Shown piece after piece: positions 9,048 through 19,751 of a stretch of 34,756 nt of DNA. Each line of letters opens with the position of its first letter. Positions within the stretch are counted from its first letter, which is position 1. The notes under the pieces were generated by a model. It did no database searches, was not told the DNA's origin, and worked only from the letters and a program-made list of their open reading frames with translations. A program made the translations under genes and the position numbers. Source of the DNA: Cerioporus squamosus (Eukaryota; Basidiomycota; Agaricomycetes; Polyporales; Polyporaceae); NCBI GenBank assembly GCA_022592435.1, contig JABYQS010000294.1, positions 1-34,756 of the forward strand, read 5' to 3'.

Positions 9048-9961
9048 TGCTCAGTAATTAGCTTCCTGAAGTTGCTGAGAGGTGTGTAGCGTCGCAGACG
9101 ACATGTCCCGAGATAAGAAACAGACCACTTAACGCGCGCAGAGGGTGTTCGTAAGCTGTTCCGGATCCTGAACCTCGAGCTAGTCGAAGCAAGGAAGCAG
9201 GAGCTTGATTGTATAGCCGCTCAATGGACTTGGAAACTGCTGCAGAACGCACCGTATGCGGGGCCGTATGGCAGAGGGGTGAGCTAGACTCGCACTTCTA
9301 GGTGAGACGATCGTTGGAGGGAAACCCTGATGCACTGACAGAGAGTTGCAGACGTAAGTTCGCGTCCCTGTCAGTGTACCCATATGCATGGCCACCTACT
9401 TGTTAGGACCTGCGATACTGTAATGTGGTAGACATACCAGGATCACGTCGACTTCACCCTGTCGCTGCAATGAAGAGAAGCATTCATGAACTCACGTTCG
9501 TGGAATCGTGGCGTTCAAAGCTCAAGCGCTCAAGCCTGTGCCGGTGTGCCGAACACAAGCGGCGGCAAATTTGCTCTCATCGAGCTCTCATAGGCTCTCA
9601 TAGCTACTTACATAGCCGCGCCTGAAAATACCCTCTTCCTCCTCAGGCTCATGGCCTCTTTGCAACAACTCCTTCGCGCGCCGTACTATGCGATACGCTC
9701 CCACTGTACTCTGCCGTAATTATCTACGTCTCCCCCGGTATTCCTCCACCGCTCTCTGCAGGTATGTGCGCACATATATCTGCGTTGGCATGCTGGAAAT
9801 TCGTGATGAGTAGTGGTATGTATCGCTACATTGTACTAAGTGAGGCTGTAAAGTACAGATCGGTCGCTATTCTACATCCACTTAGATTGGGACGTTACCC
9901 GCCCCGCTGACAAGTTCAACCACGGGATTGCTCTCTCGTGGTGCAGGCGCATCCGGACGTG
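9048..9961. other. Intergenic with short repeats
   Basis: No gene is recognised. There are three copies of GCTCTCAT spaced about 10 bp apart at 9573-9580, 9584-9591 and 9594-9601. A 27-bp segment at 9618-9644 recurs almost exactly at 13909-13935. Confidence 0.4.
9618..9644. repeat. Dispersed 27-bp repeat, unit 1
   Basis: The segment beginning GCGCCTGAAAATACCCTC and followed by a C/T-rich tail matches 13909-13935 with one difference. Read on the minus strand, both units encode EEEEGIFRR-like sequence, so they may be remnants of one coding family. Confidence 0.5.
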
Positions 9962-11087
9962 TCAGCGCAATCTGAGGTTGCGCCTCTCCGTTCTCAACGT
10001 GCTGCCCGTCTCCACCCGCTTCTCCCCGACGGCCTGAAGACGCTTTCGCCGGCGCGCAGCTCGAGGATTCAGTATGATCGCACACAAGAGCACAATCCCA
10101 TCCAAGAGCTCGTGGCAATACGTCAGCGTACTGAATGAACGACTACGCAAGATAACATAGCAGACATACCACCACAAGCGAGTACGTGACTCCGGCGACG
10201 ACGTCGAAGCTATCCTTGAAGGCGAGCGAGAGGTCGCTGAACACACCTCCCATCATGTCGACCGCCATGAACAGGATAGAGATGCCGATTACCTCCTTGT
10301 ACTTGTAGATTTCGTAGTACTGTGGCCTGCAGTTCCTCTGTCAGATTGGGCGGACATGCATCGACGAGATAATTGTACGCACAGCAAAGCTATCGAGAGC
10401 AGCACGGTGCTGAAGGCACCGAAGAACTGAACAGGTCTCTCGTTACCGCGGTTGTATGCTGGCTAGAACGTACCATTCCTCAGCTGATAAATATTCCAGG
10501 AATCCAGGGAATGGGGCGTACTCGTACTGCGTAGATCATGCCGGCCTCGAAGCCGGCAGATACCGCAATCACAGCGACGTACAAGAGAACGGACGTTGTC
10601 CTGGATCGTTCCCTCCCATAATACTGGCACTGTAAACAGAAAAAGTACAGCTTGAGCGAACGACGACAGTCCGGCCGCTTGAATAGGATGTGGCGAGCTT
10701 ACCTGAGCCCAGGACAGGTAAGACAAGGTGGAGAGCAGCTGCGGCTGCACGATCAAGGGTATGTTCAAGTCCTGCACGATCGCATAGACACCGAAGAAAA
10801 CCCCTGATATGCCCCAGAGGAGCCTGAAAACACGTTGCATATCAATGCATGCAAACCACGGTGCTCAATGACGAGTGCACAGGGACACACATGAGGTATT
10901 CAGACAGGCCCTCGACGCTTTTCGTGCGCCATGTCTTCCATACTTGCGGGATTAGCTGAATGGTCCAGCAAATAGTGCCTATGTGATATACAGTCATGAT
11001 CAGAGGCTACTGGTGAGGAGGAGGAAGGACCGCGCAATGCTCACCGATCGTGCCGAGCACATTCTCTGCCACGGAGTTCGTTGGCAT
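9962..11087 (-). CDS. PQ-loop repeat membrane protein
   Basis: A multi-pass (about seven-helix) PQ-loop protein; relatives are vacuolar/lysosomal amino-acid exporters or Golgi/ER factors. Seven exons (11045-11087, 10891-10978, 10703-10823, 10522-10629, 10383-10462, 10170-10326, 9962-10108) give 247 aa, with introns of 56-73 nt. The first PQ motif is in TIQLIPQVWKTWRTKSVEGL (Pro25-Gln26) and the second in LLPQYYEIYKYKEVIGIS (Pro148-Gln149), both followed by the usual K.S.(E/G)G(L/I)S pattern. Helices include LLWGISGVFFGVYAIV, VLLYVAVIAVSAGFEAGMIY and LLDGIVLLCAIIL. The ATG at 11085-11087 has an upstream in-frame TAG and opens a typical short first exon. The last intron uses an unusual CACGAG acceptor. 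In another frame the tail reads on to 9882 (ending VELVSGAGNVPI), so the true C-terminus may differ. The transported substrate is unknown. Confidence 0.85.
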
Positions 11088-11507
11088 GAGCTCGTCCCCG
11101 AGGAAAAGGTGGTCCTAGGCTTCTACAACGTCATATGCGGGTACATATACGAAACTCCTCCCAGTAGAACGAGACAGAGCGGCACGCTCTCTTTGCAAAT
11201 GACACAGGAGCTGACTCAGTGGAAGCAGATCGCGAGCGCTTGCGTGACGCCTCCGAGGGGCAATCGAGGGGACACATCTTACTACATCCCATGTGGCGTA
11301 GATGGCGAGCGAGGGTTTGGTTTCTTACTATGTACAGTACATACAACAATCGAGTCCGTATGGTAGGTATCTAGGGCAAGACAACACAGAGCAATACCAA
11401 ATCTACAAGTACAGTAACACCATTTGTGAAGTTAGACCTCTGCATCCTCGCACCTTCTGAGCAGTTTTTTCAGCCGCATGTCCTTGCGCCTATCGCCAGA
11501 CGTCCGT
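11088..11507. other. Intergenic between two minus-strand genes
   Basis: This gap is the promoter side of the PQ-loop gene and the 3' side of the gene ending near 11508. A plus-strand frame runs through part of it but shows no protein-like features. I see nothing else. Confidence 0.35.
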
Positions 11508-13198
11508 TCATTCGAAGCTGCCCGTGCTCGCAGTCGTCACCGCGTACTCGTGCTTGCTGGGTCCCAGTTCCGCGCCCACTCCGGTCGAGCCATGTTGGCC
11601 GCCCGACCCGCGCCTGCGTCGATGGATGGGGCTCGGTGCATGCCGCTACGGATGGAGTGCGGGCTCAGGTACGCAGGTTGCGGAGGGTAGGACATGCTTT
11701 GCGCGCGTTTACTATACCAACGATGAGGTCAGCTTTAGATCTGTTGCGTGGGCAACTCCGATACTTGCCTATGTGGCTGTAGAGTGGGCGACAGACTCAG
11801 CTGCGCAAAGTTGCTCGGGAAGAGTGGATGACCAGGGCCACGCTCCCGGAGTATATCGTAAGGCGCGTCCTTGTCGTCCGAACCAGGAGCAGAGAACTTG
11901 GCTCGGACGACGGGGCTACCAAGTCCACCCGACATGGGGGACATGGCGAACACTTGATCGGAGACGAAGGACGGCGCACTGGGCGATGTCATGATGCGCA
12001 GACCGTGAATTTCCTGCTCCTCGCGTTCATTCTTCTTCTCCTCTTCATCCTCGTTCTCATCCTCCTCGCGCAAGTCGCCTAGCGACGAGGATAACGGGTC
12101 CTTGGCCGCGGAAAGCGGCGGCGTCTGATTCGCGAACACGGGCTCGATAGTGAACTCCTCCTCGTCGCTGACTTCCACTTCAGGCACGGGCTGGTTGGAA
12201 ACGACGGGGGAGTCTGGCTCGAACGGGTTATCATCGATGGACGCTGTCGAGAGAGGGACCTCGGACTCTTCTTGCGGCAGCTCCAACCCTTCATCCTCCA
12301 CATCAAGCTCTGGCGGTACGCCCAGCGCACCCTTGACGCGCTCCCAGATAAGCTCGCTGTGGTTCATGATGCAGCGGCGAGTCTTGCGGATCCACTCTAC
12401 GTCATCCGCAACGTCCCGGTCGACTTTGGTGAGCCAGTACTCGAGGTCGGCATACGTCCACTCCTTCGGTTCAGGCGATGCATTCGATGCCTCATAGTCG
12501 GAACCCAACGGCGCACGTGCATCGGGTGGGAACGTCTGCTGGAGAAGCGCGAAGAGGCGTGAATTCGGCTGGGAGTGAATGAGCGCAGCGACTTCTGCGG
12601 GCCGTTCGATGAATGGAAGATAGATGGAGTCTGGAAGCGGGGTGAAGGAGACAGGGGCTGGAGTGGGAGAGGAGGCACGCGCAAGTGGGCCATGGGGCGA
12701 AGGGATAGGGCTGCGCGGATTCACCGAGGAACGGGCGATGTCTACAATCTGCTCCGGGGACAGCTTGTTGTGGGACTGCAGGTTGGACGGGAAGCGCGAG
12801 TTGCTGGGAGAAGAAGGACGCATACGCGGAGAACCAGAAGGACCAGAAGGACTCGCGGGACGACCTCCAGGCCCTCCGCCTTGTCCCCCGGAGAAGGAGC
12901 TGAAGGCGAAGCTCATCCGTCCGCCGGGGCCTCCCTCGCCCTTTCCTGAGGATGTAGAATTGATGGAGGCATTGCTGCCGTGCCGTCTATGCCGTCTCGG
13001 AGGTTCTTCGATGTCGGTCTGCGGGACGCGGACGATAGTGAGGCGACTCGTGAGGGACCGGGATGGGTTCATGTTCACGTCGTTATAAGCGCCCCATGGG
13101 TCGACGGCTGCAACAGACCCTCGGCGGGCGGACAGCCTCCGCGCGCGCGTATTGGGGCTGAGCGTTGGGCTGAGTTCGGGGGTGGATGTGGCGCTCAT
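11508..13198 (-). CDS. Unknown low-complexity protein, probably frameshifted near its C-terminus
   Basis: I do not recognise this protein. Exon 1 (from the ATG at 13196-13198 to about 11765) encodes a Ser/Pro/Arg-rich N-terminus. A better folded central block follows (VSFTPLPDSIYLPFIERPAE, then EWTYADLEYWLTKVDRDVAD, VEWIRKTRRCIMNHSELIWE), then an acidic stretch rich in E/D around DEENEDEEEKKNEREEQE-type sequence. A 53-nt candidate intron (11712-11764, GTATCG...TATAG) leads to a second exon with KRAQSMSYPPQPAYLSPHSI; joining these frames needs one more base. A further one-base loss in a G run (CCC on +, 11607-11609) would carry the frame into ELGPSKHEYAVTTASTGSFE and a stop at 11508-11510. The conserved-looking core suggests a basidiomycete-specific regulatory or scaffold protein, but no function can be assigned. 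Confidence 0.6.
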
Positions 13199-14522
13199 CC
13201 TGTATTAGTGCAGGCACTGCGCCGGGGATGTCCTTCAACTTATGCATGTTGCGATCGATGGCGGACAGAAGACGTACCTGTGTAGGGAAGGGGTTGCGCG
13301 CGTCGGGATTGCTCGCTGGGGACGCGGCGAGTGCGCAGGGCAGCGTGGGGGATGGTGGTGGTAGGAAAGCAAGAACGGCGAGGCCGCAGTGGGCTTAAGA
13401 TTGAGCGGGGAGTGCATCGAGAATCCTCTGCGAATCACAGCGTACGTCAAGTCTCCCTTGCCTTGGACCCCAGCCCAGGGTCTAGATCACATGACGCAAT
13501 CCATGATCGGTCACAGCCCAGTCTCGGTGTGACGCCTTCCTCCTTTGGACCCACCAAGAACCACAGAACGCGGGAGGGAGCCGCCCCTATTGCCTCCGGG
13601 AAATCTTTTGCTATGTGTCCTTGTCTCTGCAACTGTTGTTCGTAGCCACGACTGTCGCGGTTGATGTTGTCCGTTGCATCGACTTTTGTTCTCAGTATGT
13701 AAAGTACTGCTAATGATCGATGTGCGCTGGCGATGAATGCAAGTCACCTGCTGGACTTGTCCTCGACATTCCGAGCGCGTACCTGGACGCGGAGGTATTC
13801 GGTATGCCGATGTATATAGGAGGGAAGATGTGATGCGACTCGGGGCAGAGTTACGCTGGGGCAGTGGATCTCGCCCCGTACTAACCTCCATACACGAAGC
13901 GCTGGAAGGCGCCTGAAAATACCCTCCTCCTCCTCCATACGCACAAACCACGCGTAACTTCTCACGGCCGGCGAGTAGCCACGAGGTATCGCCTCGTTGC
14001 TTGCGCAGCAAAACGTTCATTGAGGATAATGGACCAGGATAGCAACACGGATCATGTTCAGACTGAGTACAAGGCCAGAACCACGGATAGTATCGTACAG
14101 TGGGGCTCATCGGGGAAACAGCGCAGTGGTGGGATGTGCATGTGCCGCACGCCTTGTAAGGCAGTGAGGTAGAGGGGAATGGTGGAGGAAAGCGGCGTCC
14201 GGTGGACAGAGATGGAATAACTGGAGACGAGAGCGACGGAGTACATTACAAGCATGCGCACTTGGTATGGAACAGCATTTGGAGACACGGAGCAGCAAGC
14301 GATTCAATACAACGGAGCAGATGATTCGGAACGTAACATCTAAGGAAGAGGATGGGTAAAACAACTAGGAAGAGATTTCAGCCTTGGCCCGTAGAGTCGT
14401 ACGAACGGCAAGAGTTCTGGACGAGAACGAGAACCACTGTGGACCGGCACAACGACAGAAAGGGCTCGCAACTTCGTCCAACTCGCTGCAAGGTAGATCG
14501 GGGGCGTCTTCTCGGTGACCGT
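13199..14522. other. Intergenic, no gene recognised
   Basis: About 1.3 kb holding the upstream region of the 13198 gene and the 3' side of the PPTase-like gene. Several overlapping short frames exist, without recognisable features. One unit of the dispersed 27-bp repeat lies at 13909-13935. Confidence 0.4.
13909..13935. repeat. Dispersed 27-bp repeat, unit 2
   Basis: This is the second unit of the repeat described at 9618-9644, identical except for one C/T difference in the pyrimidine-rich tail. Confidence 0.5.
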
Positions 14523-15223
14523 TTACTCCACAAGCTTGTCGGCGACGTTCAAGAGCTGATCGAGGGTGATGAACTGGACCCACGACTCGAGATCCTTCGC
14601 CTCCGACTGCCATACGAAGCGTGTGTCGCGTGTCCGTCTGAAGAACGCGACCGCGCACTGGTACGTCTGTCGGACGTGCCCTTCGCTCTGCGGGATAGGA
14701 AAGCCAAGCTCGGACGACCATACGCGGAACTCCCATCCGTGAAGCGGGCGACCGTCTCCACTTGCAGTTTTCTGTGGGATGTTGAACTCGAGGCGGGACC
14801 AGTCGAAGCCCATTGGTTGGCCGATGGCTTTGATGTAGGCTTGTTTGAGCGCGAGCAGAACGCAGAGGCGGCGCATGACGACCTCTTCCCCAAGTTCGGG
14901 CGCGATGAAACTTTGCTCTAATGGCGTCAACTACCCGTAGCCCTACGTCAGATCAATATGCGCAGAGGTTGAACACTACTCACCTTGTGATACAGCGAGA
15001 TGGCGAAGTCATTTGCACTCATCCCTGGCGGCGAAACAATCTCCTTGATCCCAATGCCGATGTTGACTACGTCCTCCCTCCGACCTTGGGTCATCGCCAT
15101 CCCGACTAGATTATGGTCGTAGGACGTGTGATATCCAATTATTGAGCGCGCTCTGCTTGCGGCGGCGACTGGGTTGTCATTCTCTACGTTGTGTACCTGG
15201 AGATGCAAGAAGGACGCGAACAA
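14523..15223 (-). CDS. 4'-phosphopantetheinyl transferase-like protein, catalytic residues substituted
   Basis: PPTases of the Lys5/AASDHPPT type load the CoA phosphopantetheine arm onto carrier domains of Lys2, polyketide and peptide synthases. Two exons are clear: 14984 to about 15223 and 14523-14930, joined by a 53-nt intron (14931-14983, GTGAGT...GGGTAG, phase 0). Family signals are SYDHNLVGMAM (where family members have an SHD-type motif), NIGIGIKEI (position of the VG(I/V)D motif), LTPLEQSF, LKQAYIKAIGQPMGFDWSRL and GWEFRVW. The Mg-binding Asp of VGID is Gly here, and the Trp and Glu of the WxxKE motif are Leu and Gln. The N-terminal third has no clear start: the upstream end given is only where the frame opens. 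It is probably inactive, either a decaying paralogue or a repurposed fold. Confidence 0.6.
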
Positions 15224-15579
15224 AGGTCTGCAATGGGTTCCTGAGCGTATAACGTCATGCTAAAGAGGTACGCGCCTGCTCAATCCAATGTTTCCCAACA
15301 GAAGTGATGTTGTCTCGCCACCTTGAACGAGGTACCCGTCGATGTCGCATCATAAGAAGCGGAAGGAGGAACGCAACCATTTGTCCTGCATAAGGGATAA
15401 TCAGCATGAATTACAAGGGAAGCATGTGCGGATAGTCGGACATATGGAAGCAGGAGACGTATATGGGGAGGGAAAGAGGGGCAGCGCGTGGGAGTTGGCT
15501 CGGATACTGCGCCGAGGTTTCTCCCCAGAGAGTTCACTGAACACGTTCTGACGATAGAAGCAGGCGTGTGTACTAGATT

Positions 15580-16191
15580 CTAACGATACGCACTGCGGCG
15601 CACCGTCGAGGAGTAAGGCGGGCAAGTGGTCGCCGGACATTTGCCGACGCGGCAACTCAGTCTGCTCGTCATGACATCCGCGTCCAATCGACGTCTCGCA
15701 TAGGATACGATGCTCTCCTGCGCAATGAATATGACATTGGGTGAGAGGTAGAAACGGAGAGGGAAGGCGGCAGTCATGGGGAGAGGTTGAAGGTCTTGAC
15801 GGGTGGGCAGCGGACGAACGATCGTATAAAACCATGGTGGTGGGAGGCAGGAGAGAAAGATGGAGACGTGTTCAAGTGACGGTTGGCCGTACTCGTGGAA
15901 GCGGGAGCCGAGCAAGACGATCAGGCAGGCGGGCGGGCCCAGCCTCTCGGAGTACAAGCACAATGAGAATGGACACTCACGCATCGTCTCTGGTTCATTT
16001 GGAGCATTGCGGACTGGAGCATGGGGTACGCATTCGCGTAGGACTGTGTAGCACTTCGAGTACTCCTGCGACGCGCAAGTGAGCTTCATACGCGCACCAG
16101 AGAGCAGGAGGCGGATGTCCTCACTTCTGGAGTCATCTCGCGGTTGGTAAAGAGCATCCATACTAGAATAGGGCAGTCCATCGGCGTGCAT
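15580..16191 (-). CDS. Hypothetical protein, doubtful
   Basis: An uninterrupted 203-aa frame from the ATG at 16189-16191 to the stop at 15580. It begins MHADGLPYSSMDALYQPRDD and I do not recognise it. In its favour, a TATA-like element (CCGTATAAATGG on minus) lies about 140 bp upstream. An alternative model splices after the first 211 nt at a good donor (GTGAGT, 15980 downward) to an acceptor at 15718, switching frame to REHRILCETSIGRG and onward, though that 263-nt intron is long for this region. Another reading is that the segment RRRLDADVMTSRL (about 15660-15700) is a relic of the N-terminal motif of the neighbouring PPTase-like gene. None of these is secure. Confidence 0.3.
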   Translation of the reverse strand: MHADGLPYSSMDALYQPRDDSRSEDIRLLLSGARMKLTCASQEYSKCYTVLRECVPHAPVRNAPNEPETMRECPFSLCLYSERLGPPACLIVLLGSRFHEYGQPSLEHVSIFLSCLPPPWFYTIVRPLPTRQDLQPLPMTAAFPLRFYLSPNVIFIAQESIVSYARRRLDADVMTSRLSCRVGKCPATTCPPYSSTVRRSAYR

Positions 16192-16331
16192 GAAGCAAGA
16201 TGGGCGCGATGGTGGCACTTGCTGGTCACTGGCTCGTCCGGCGCGTTCAGGAGCACGAAGCGAGGTCAACGTTGAGATCGGCGGGGGCTCAAGGGAAGAA
16301 GGTCAAACGAGGGAGCCAGGCTGAAACAAGA

Positions 16332-16343
16332 CCATTTATACGG
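16332..16343 (-). promoter_or_regulatory. TATA-like element
   Basis: The minus strand reads CCGTATAAATGG. It could direct a minus-strand transcript starting near 16305, ahead of the doubtful frame at 15580-16191. Confidence 0.35.
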
Positions 16344-17020
16344 ACAGCTGGCGGTAGGAAGTTGCGCTGCGAGAGAGCTGGACATTGCAGGACACGTTGT
16401 GGCGATTGCCGCTCGAGAAAAGCTCAACTTGGCTCTTCCGCCCCGGCCAATGCGAGGCGCCCGCAAACCACCAGGTTTATGCGGCCACCACCTACTAGGT
16501 ACTACCTCTTGCTCCTTCTGTGCTCGCCACATCCTCATACGCCCGCAGAAGTTTCACCTGCTCTCTTGCCCGATGCGTTTGCTCGGGTTCCAGTAGCACC
16601 CTCACCCTTGCGACTTACCCCAAAGAGAACCGGCCGTATGATGGATGCGCCCATACCGCTCAGCCACGACGTACCACAACAACCGAGCGATGGATGTCGT
16701 CCAGATATCGACAAGGGCTACTATCGTGGATGCTGACTCGACCATCGGGTATCCAGCGTCCGCGTCATCATCCATATGTCCTATTATCCAACGCCGAGAG
16801 GGAAGTGTGTCGCGACGCGAAGGAAGGTATCTATGTGACATTATGTTCAGTGCAGACTGTATTTGTAGCTAGGATTCGGGGACACGACTTGACGACCGAG
16901 GCAGTACAAGGCAAGAGCCTAAATGGTCCAAACGCACCATCGTCGTAGCCAAGAACCCGCACCCACAAAGAGAGCTAGTACTCCGGCGGACTCGGGCGAG
17001 GACCCACTCCACCGACCGCC
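16344..17020. other. Intergenic, no gene recognised
   Basis: This stretch lies between the doubtful gene at 15580-16191 and the 3' end of Kei1. Overlapping short frames occur on both strands, without recognisable features. Confidence 0.35.
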
Positions 17021-18235
17021 CTAGTCTCTGCTTCTGCTCGCTCTCCTGCTATGTGAGGACGAAGCCGACTTCGAGGCACCCATCAGCGGCAGCCGGTCTT
17101 CTGGCCTCCCATCCCTGCTTCCTCCAGCACCCGCACTGTCGGACATATCCTCGTCGAAAAGGACCTCGGCCCCGTCTGCGCCTGCGCCTGCGCCACCGTT
17201 CGCACTGATGCTGATGCTCAGGTTCGACTTGCCTGGCTTGCTGCGCCGTGACCGACCCGGAGCGCTGACGAAATCGGTGAAACTGGAATGTGAGGAGGTG
17301 GGTGTGTGGCCGCCACGAGCGTTGCCATTCGCCGGCGGTTGTGGCTGCGTGGTCGGGGCGCGCACGGGCAGGCGATAGAACTCTTCGACATCATCATCGT
17401 CGCCGTCAGGAAGCCCAGACGTCGCGTAAGCAGAGCCGTTGGCGGCGCCGTTCGGGTTGTACGATCGAGAATAGGGGAGAGAGCGGTACGAGCCCTTTCG
17501 CAGATGGATAGCGTAGGAGTACAGCAGGACTGCGAAGTAGATCTGTAGCGTCATGCCCAGGTAAATGTCAGTCCGGCCGCGTGGAAACGACCGTACCTAC
17601 GCACCTTCGCAAGCCATCCCATAACAATCATAGACGTGGCGATCCCTTTCTCCGCGTTCCAGATAGTCATCGCGGCGGCTGCACGCTCCTCGTCGGTCAT
17701 GTTGTGCCCGGCACCACTCTCCATGACCTCCTTCTGCGCCGCGGAGTTGGCCTGGACACGGCCATCATGGGGAGTGTAGACCCACCATACTACGGCAAAA
17801 AACACAAGCCACGCTGTGGAGAGGATGTGGTCGGCGAAGAAAAAATGGGCAAAGTAGAGCGATTGCTTTGGGTCCTCCTACAACTGCTGTTAGCTGTCGC
17901 ATACGAAGGCCGGTACATGGCACCACATACATGTAGAATAGCCTTCAGACCCCAGACCAGAGCAACCAGGCCGAGTACTGAATAGATATACAAGCTCAGC
18001 TGCGCGAGAGACCCTCCGGCACCAGTCAGTACAGCGACGAGGCCATACACTCCAGCGACCTTGTTGAGGAGCTGAGTCGCCGCGAGTGTCAGTTCTTGAT
18101 GCACTTCAACAACCCACACTCGAGACGACTCACCGCGAACAACAAGGCGATGGTAACACCAGTCTTGATGTCGAGAAAGCCGAGGAAGGAGGACAGCGGT
18201 CGGAGCCTCCACTCCGGACGAAGCGTGAGTTTCAT
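17021..18235 (-). CDS. kei1: Inositolphosphorylceramide synthase subunit Kei1
   Basis: Kei1 is the regulatory partner of the Aur1 catalytic subunit of IPC synthase in the Golgi, required for fungal sphingolipid synthesis. Four exons, 18134-18235, 17931-18071, 17605-17877 and 17021-17542, give 345 aa with no frame break; introns are 62, 53 and 62 nt with GTGAGT, GTATGT and GTGCGT donors. The N-terminal FLGFLDIKTGVTIALLFALL leads to NKVAGVYGLVAVLTGAGGS, LSLYIYSVLGLVALVWGLKA, DHILSTAWLVFFAVVWWVYT and IYFAVLLYSYAIHLRKGSY, all membrane segments in the Kei1 pattern. The C-terminal 140 residues are Ser/Gly/Asp-rich and polar, ending HSRRASRSRD, and presumably face the cytosol. It is head to head with the eIF4E-like gene, 401 bp apart, sharing a promoter region. 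Confidence 0.85.
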
Positions 18236-18636
18236 CAGGGACGACGGAGATTACAGAGCGATTTATGCGGACATGAACGACGGGGACGAGGAACACGAAG
18301 AAGAGGGGGCAGCGGGGGAAGGGACAGGGAGGGAGAGGATTTCGAGGAATAGGTTTCTGGTCAAGCTCAACCGTCGCTGCGGGCCGCGCTGATGCCTTGG
18401 CCGCGGCGGCGCGCGAGATTTGCTGCAGAACCGTGACCAACGACGCCCATCTCACGCTCCTCCTGCTCCTCCGCACCAGCTTCCGGACTTCGACGACAGC
18501 CACCTCATCTTGCGCACGAACCTTTGCTGTTTATTCCCTATTGAATTTGTAGCCCGCCCCATTTCCCGCGAACCCGAGCAAAGACTTGCATCAATCGCCC
18601 GTGCGGTCGCTTTTGATTCACTGAACCCACTCGCCC
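18236..18636. promoter_or_regulatory. Shared upstream region of Kei1 and eIF4E2
   Basis: A 401-bp divergent intergenic region separates the Kei1 ATG (18235, minus) from the eIF4E2 ATG (18637, plus). It must hold both promoters and leaders. I see no strong TATA box; pyrimidine-rich stretches precede the plus-strand start. Plus-strand frames through it are arginine-rich and are not genes. Confidence 0.5.
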
Positions 18637-19751
18637 ATGGCCTACTTCTCGAACCACTCCCAGTCCCGCTTCCTCGCCAACTCCAACAGCGCAAGTACGC
18701 AGACGACTACGACCACGACCACGACACAGAGCGCGGCGACCGCCACTCCGCCGAGTGCGGCTCGCCCGCGCATTCCTTCATCCAAACACTTCTCCACCTT
18801 TGTCTCGACGGGGACCGGGGACGAGAAGGCGCAGGGAAAAGACAAGGCGACCGGCAACGGCACCTCCAACGGCACTGCATTGGTGCACCCCCTCCGAAAT
18901 ACGTATGTTCGTATGCTACTGTGTGCACCCGTCGCCGACTTCTGATGCGGACGGCTTGTCGTGCGCTCGCCTTCCTACATCCAGCTGGGTGTTCTGGTTC
19001 CGCCAGCACCGCGCTCCCGGTAACAAAATCACAAACTACGAAGAGGGTATCAAGAAGATATCCGCGTTCAGCTCCGTGAGTTGTGCGCGCATGAGACATG
19101 GCTGGCCACTGACCTTTGTTCTGCAGGTCGAGTCCTTCTGGTCTCTTTGGACGCATGTGCATCCGCCATCCTCCCTTCTCCCCACCACCGACTATCTGCT
19201 CTTCCATACAGGGGTGCGGCGCCCTGTCTGGGAAGACCCTTTAAACCTGTCCGGCGGCAAGTGGATCATCCGCCTGCGCAAGGGCGTCGCCGACCGCTTG
19301 TGGGAGGATCTGGTCCTCGCGGTTATTGGAGACCAGTTTGAGGGCGTCGTCGACCCTGCGGATGCTCCTGCTGCCGACTCCGCCGCTGCGGACGGCGTGC
19401 CCGCAGGGGACTGGCCTGAGATATGTGGATGTACCATCAGCGTCAGGCAGAACGAGGACATCATCTCGCTCTGGAACCGCCACGACTCCAACTCCAAGTC
19501 GAAGGAGAAGATCAAGTAGGTGTTGGTCCATGGCGAGGGAATGAGCGGGACTGACTTGTGACTGTTTCCAGGGAGACCATACGGAGAGTCCTGAATCTTC
19601 CTCCGACGACCGTCATGGAGTACAAATCCAACAATGGTGAGTTCCGCCAGACGAAGAGCGACATTCCGCTCACTTACACGCGCGAACAGACTCGATGCAG
19701 GACAAGTCCAGCTTCCGAGTCAACCCTACGGACCGGACGCCACTATCATGA
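18637..19751 (+). CDS. Translation initiation factor 4E class II (4EHP-like) cap-binding protein
   Basis: Five exons (18637-18902, 18985-19075, 19127-19515, 19572-19636, 19690-19751) give 290 aa with no frame break; introns are 82, 51, 56 and 53 nt. After an 85-residue Ser/Thr-rich N-terminus comes the eIF4E fold: HPLRNTWVFWF, GIKKISAFSSVESFWSLW, VRRPVWEDP, GGKWIIRLRKGVADRLWEDL, ICGCTISVRQNEDIISLWN and LPPTTVMEYKS. The first cap-stacking position keeps Trp (Trp90), the second (Trp56 in human eIF4E) is Tyr107, and Trp154 in VWEDP is kept. RLRKG, EDIIS and LPPTTVMEYK match human 4EHP (eIF4E2) better than eIF4E1. Class II members bind cap and usually repress, or select, translation. Between the fourth and fifth beta-strands is an Ala/Asp-rich insert (DPADAPAADSAAADG). 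The start is the only suitable ATG before the fold. Confidence 0.88.

Noticed and set aside
11524..11994. Plus-strand frame opposite the 11.5-13.2 kb gene
   Set aside because: It lies mostly antisense to a minus-strand reading with better protein character and has no recognisable features of its own.
12575..13088. Plus-strand Gly/Arg-rich frames
   Set aside because: They are the antisense shadow of the Ser/Pro-rich N-terminus of the minus-strand gene starting at 13198.
15825..15831. Plus-strand TATAAAA followed by an ATG
   Set aside because: The ATG is too close for a normal leader and the downstream frame (15860-16051) has no recognisable features. It also overlaps the equally doubtful minus-strand frame.
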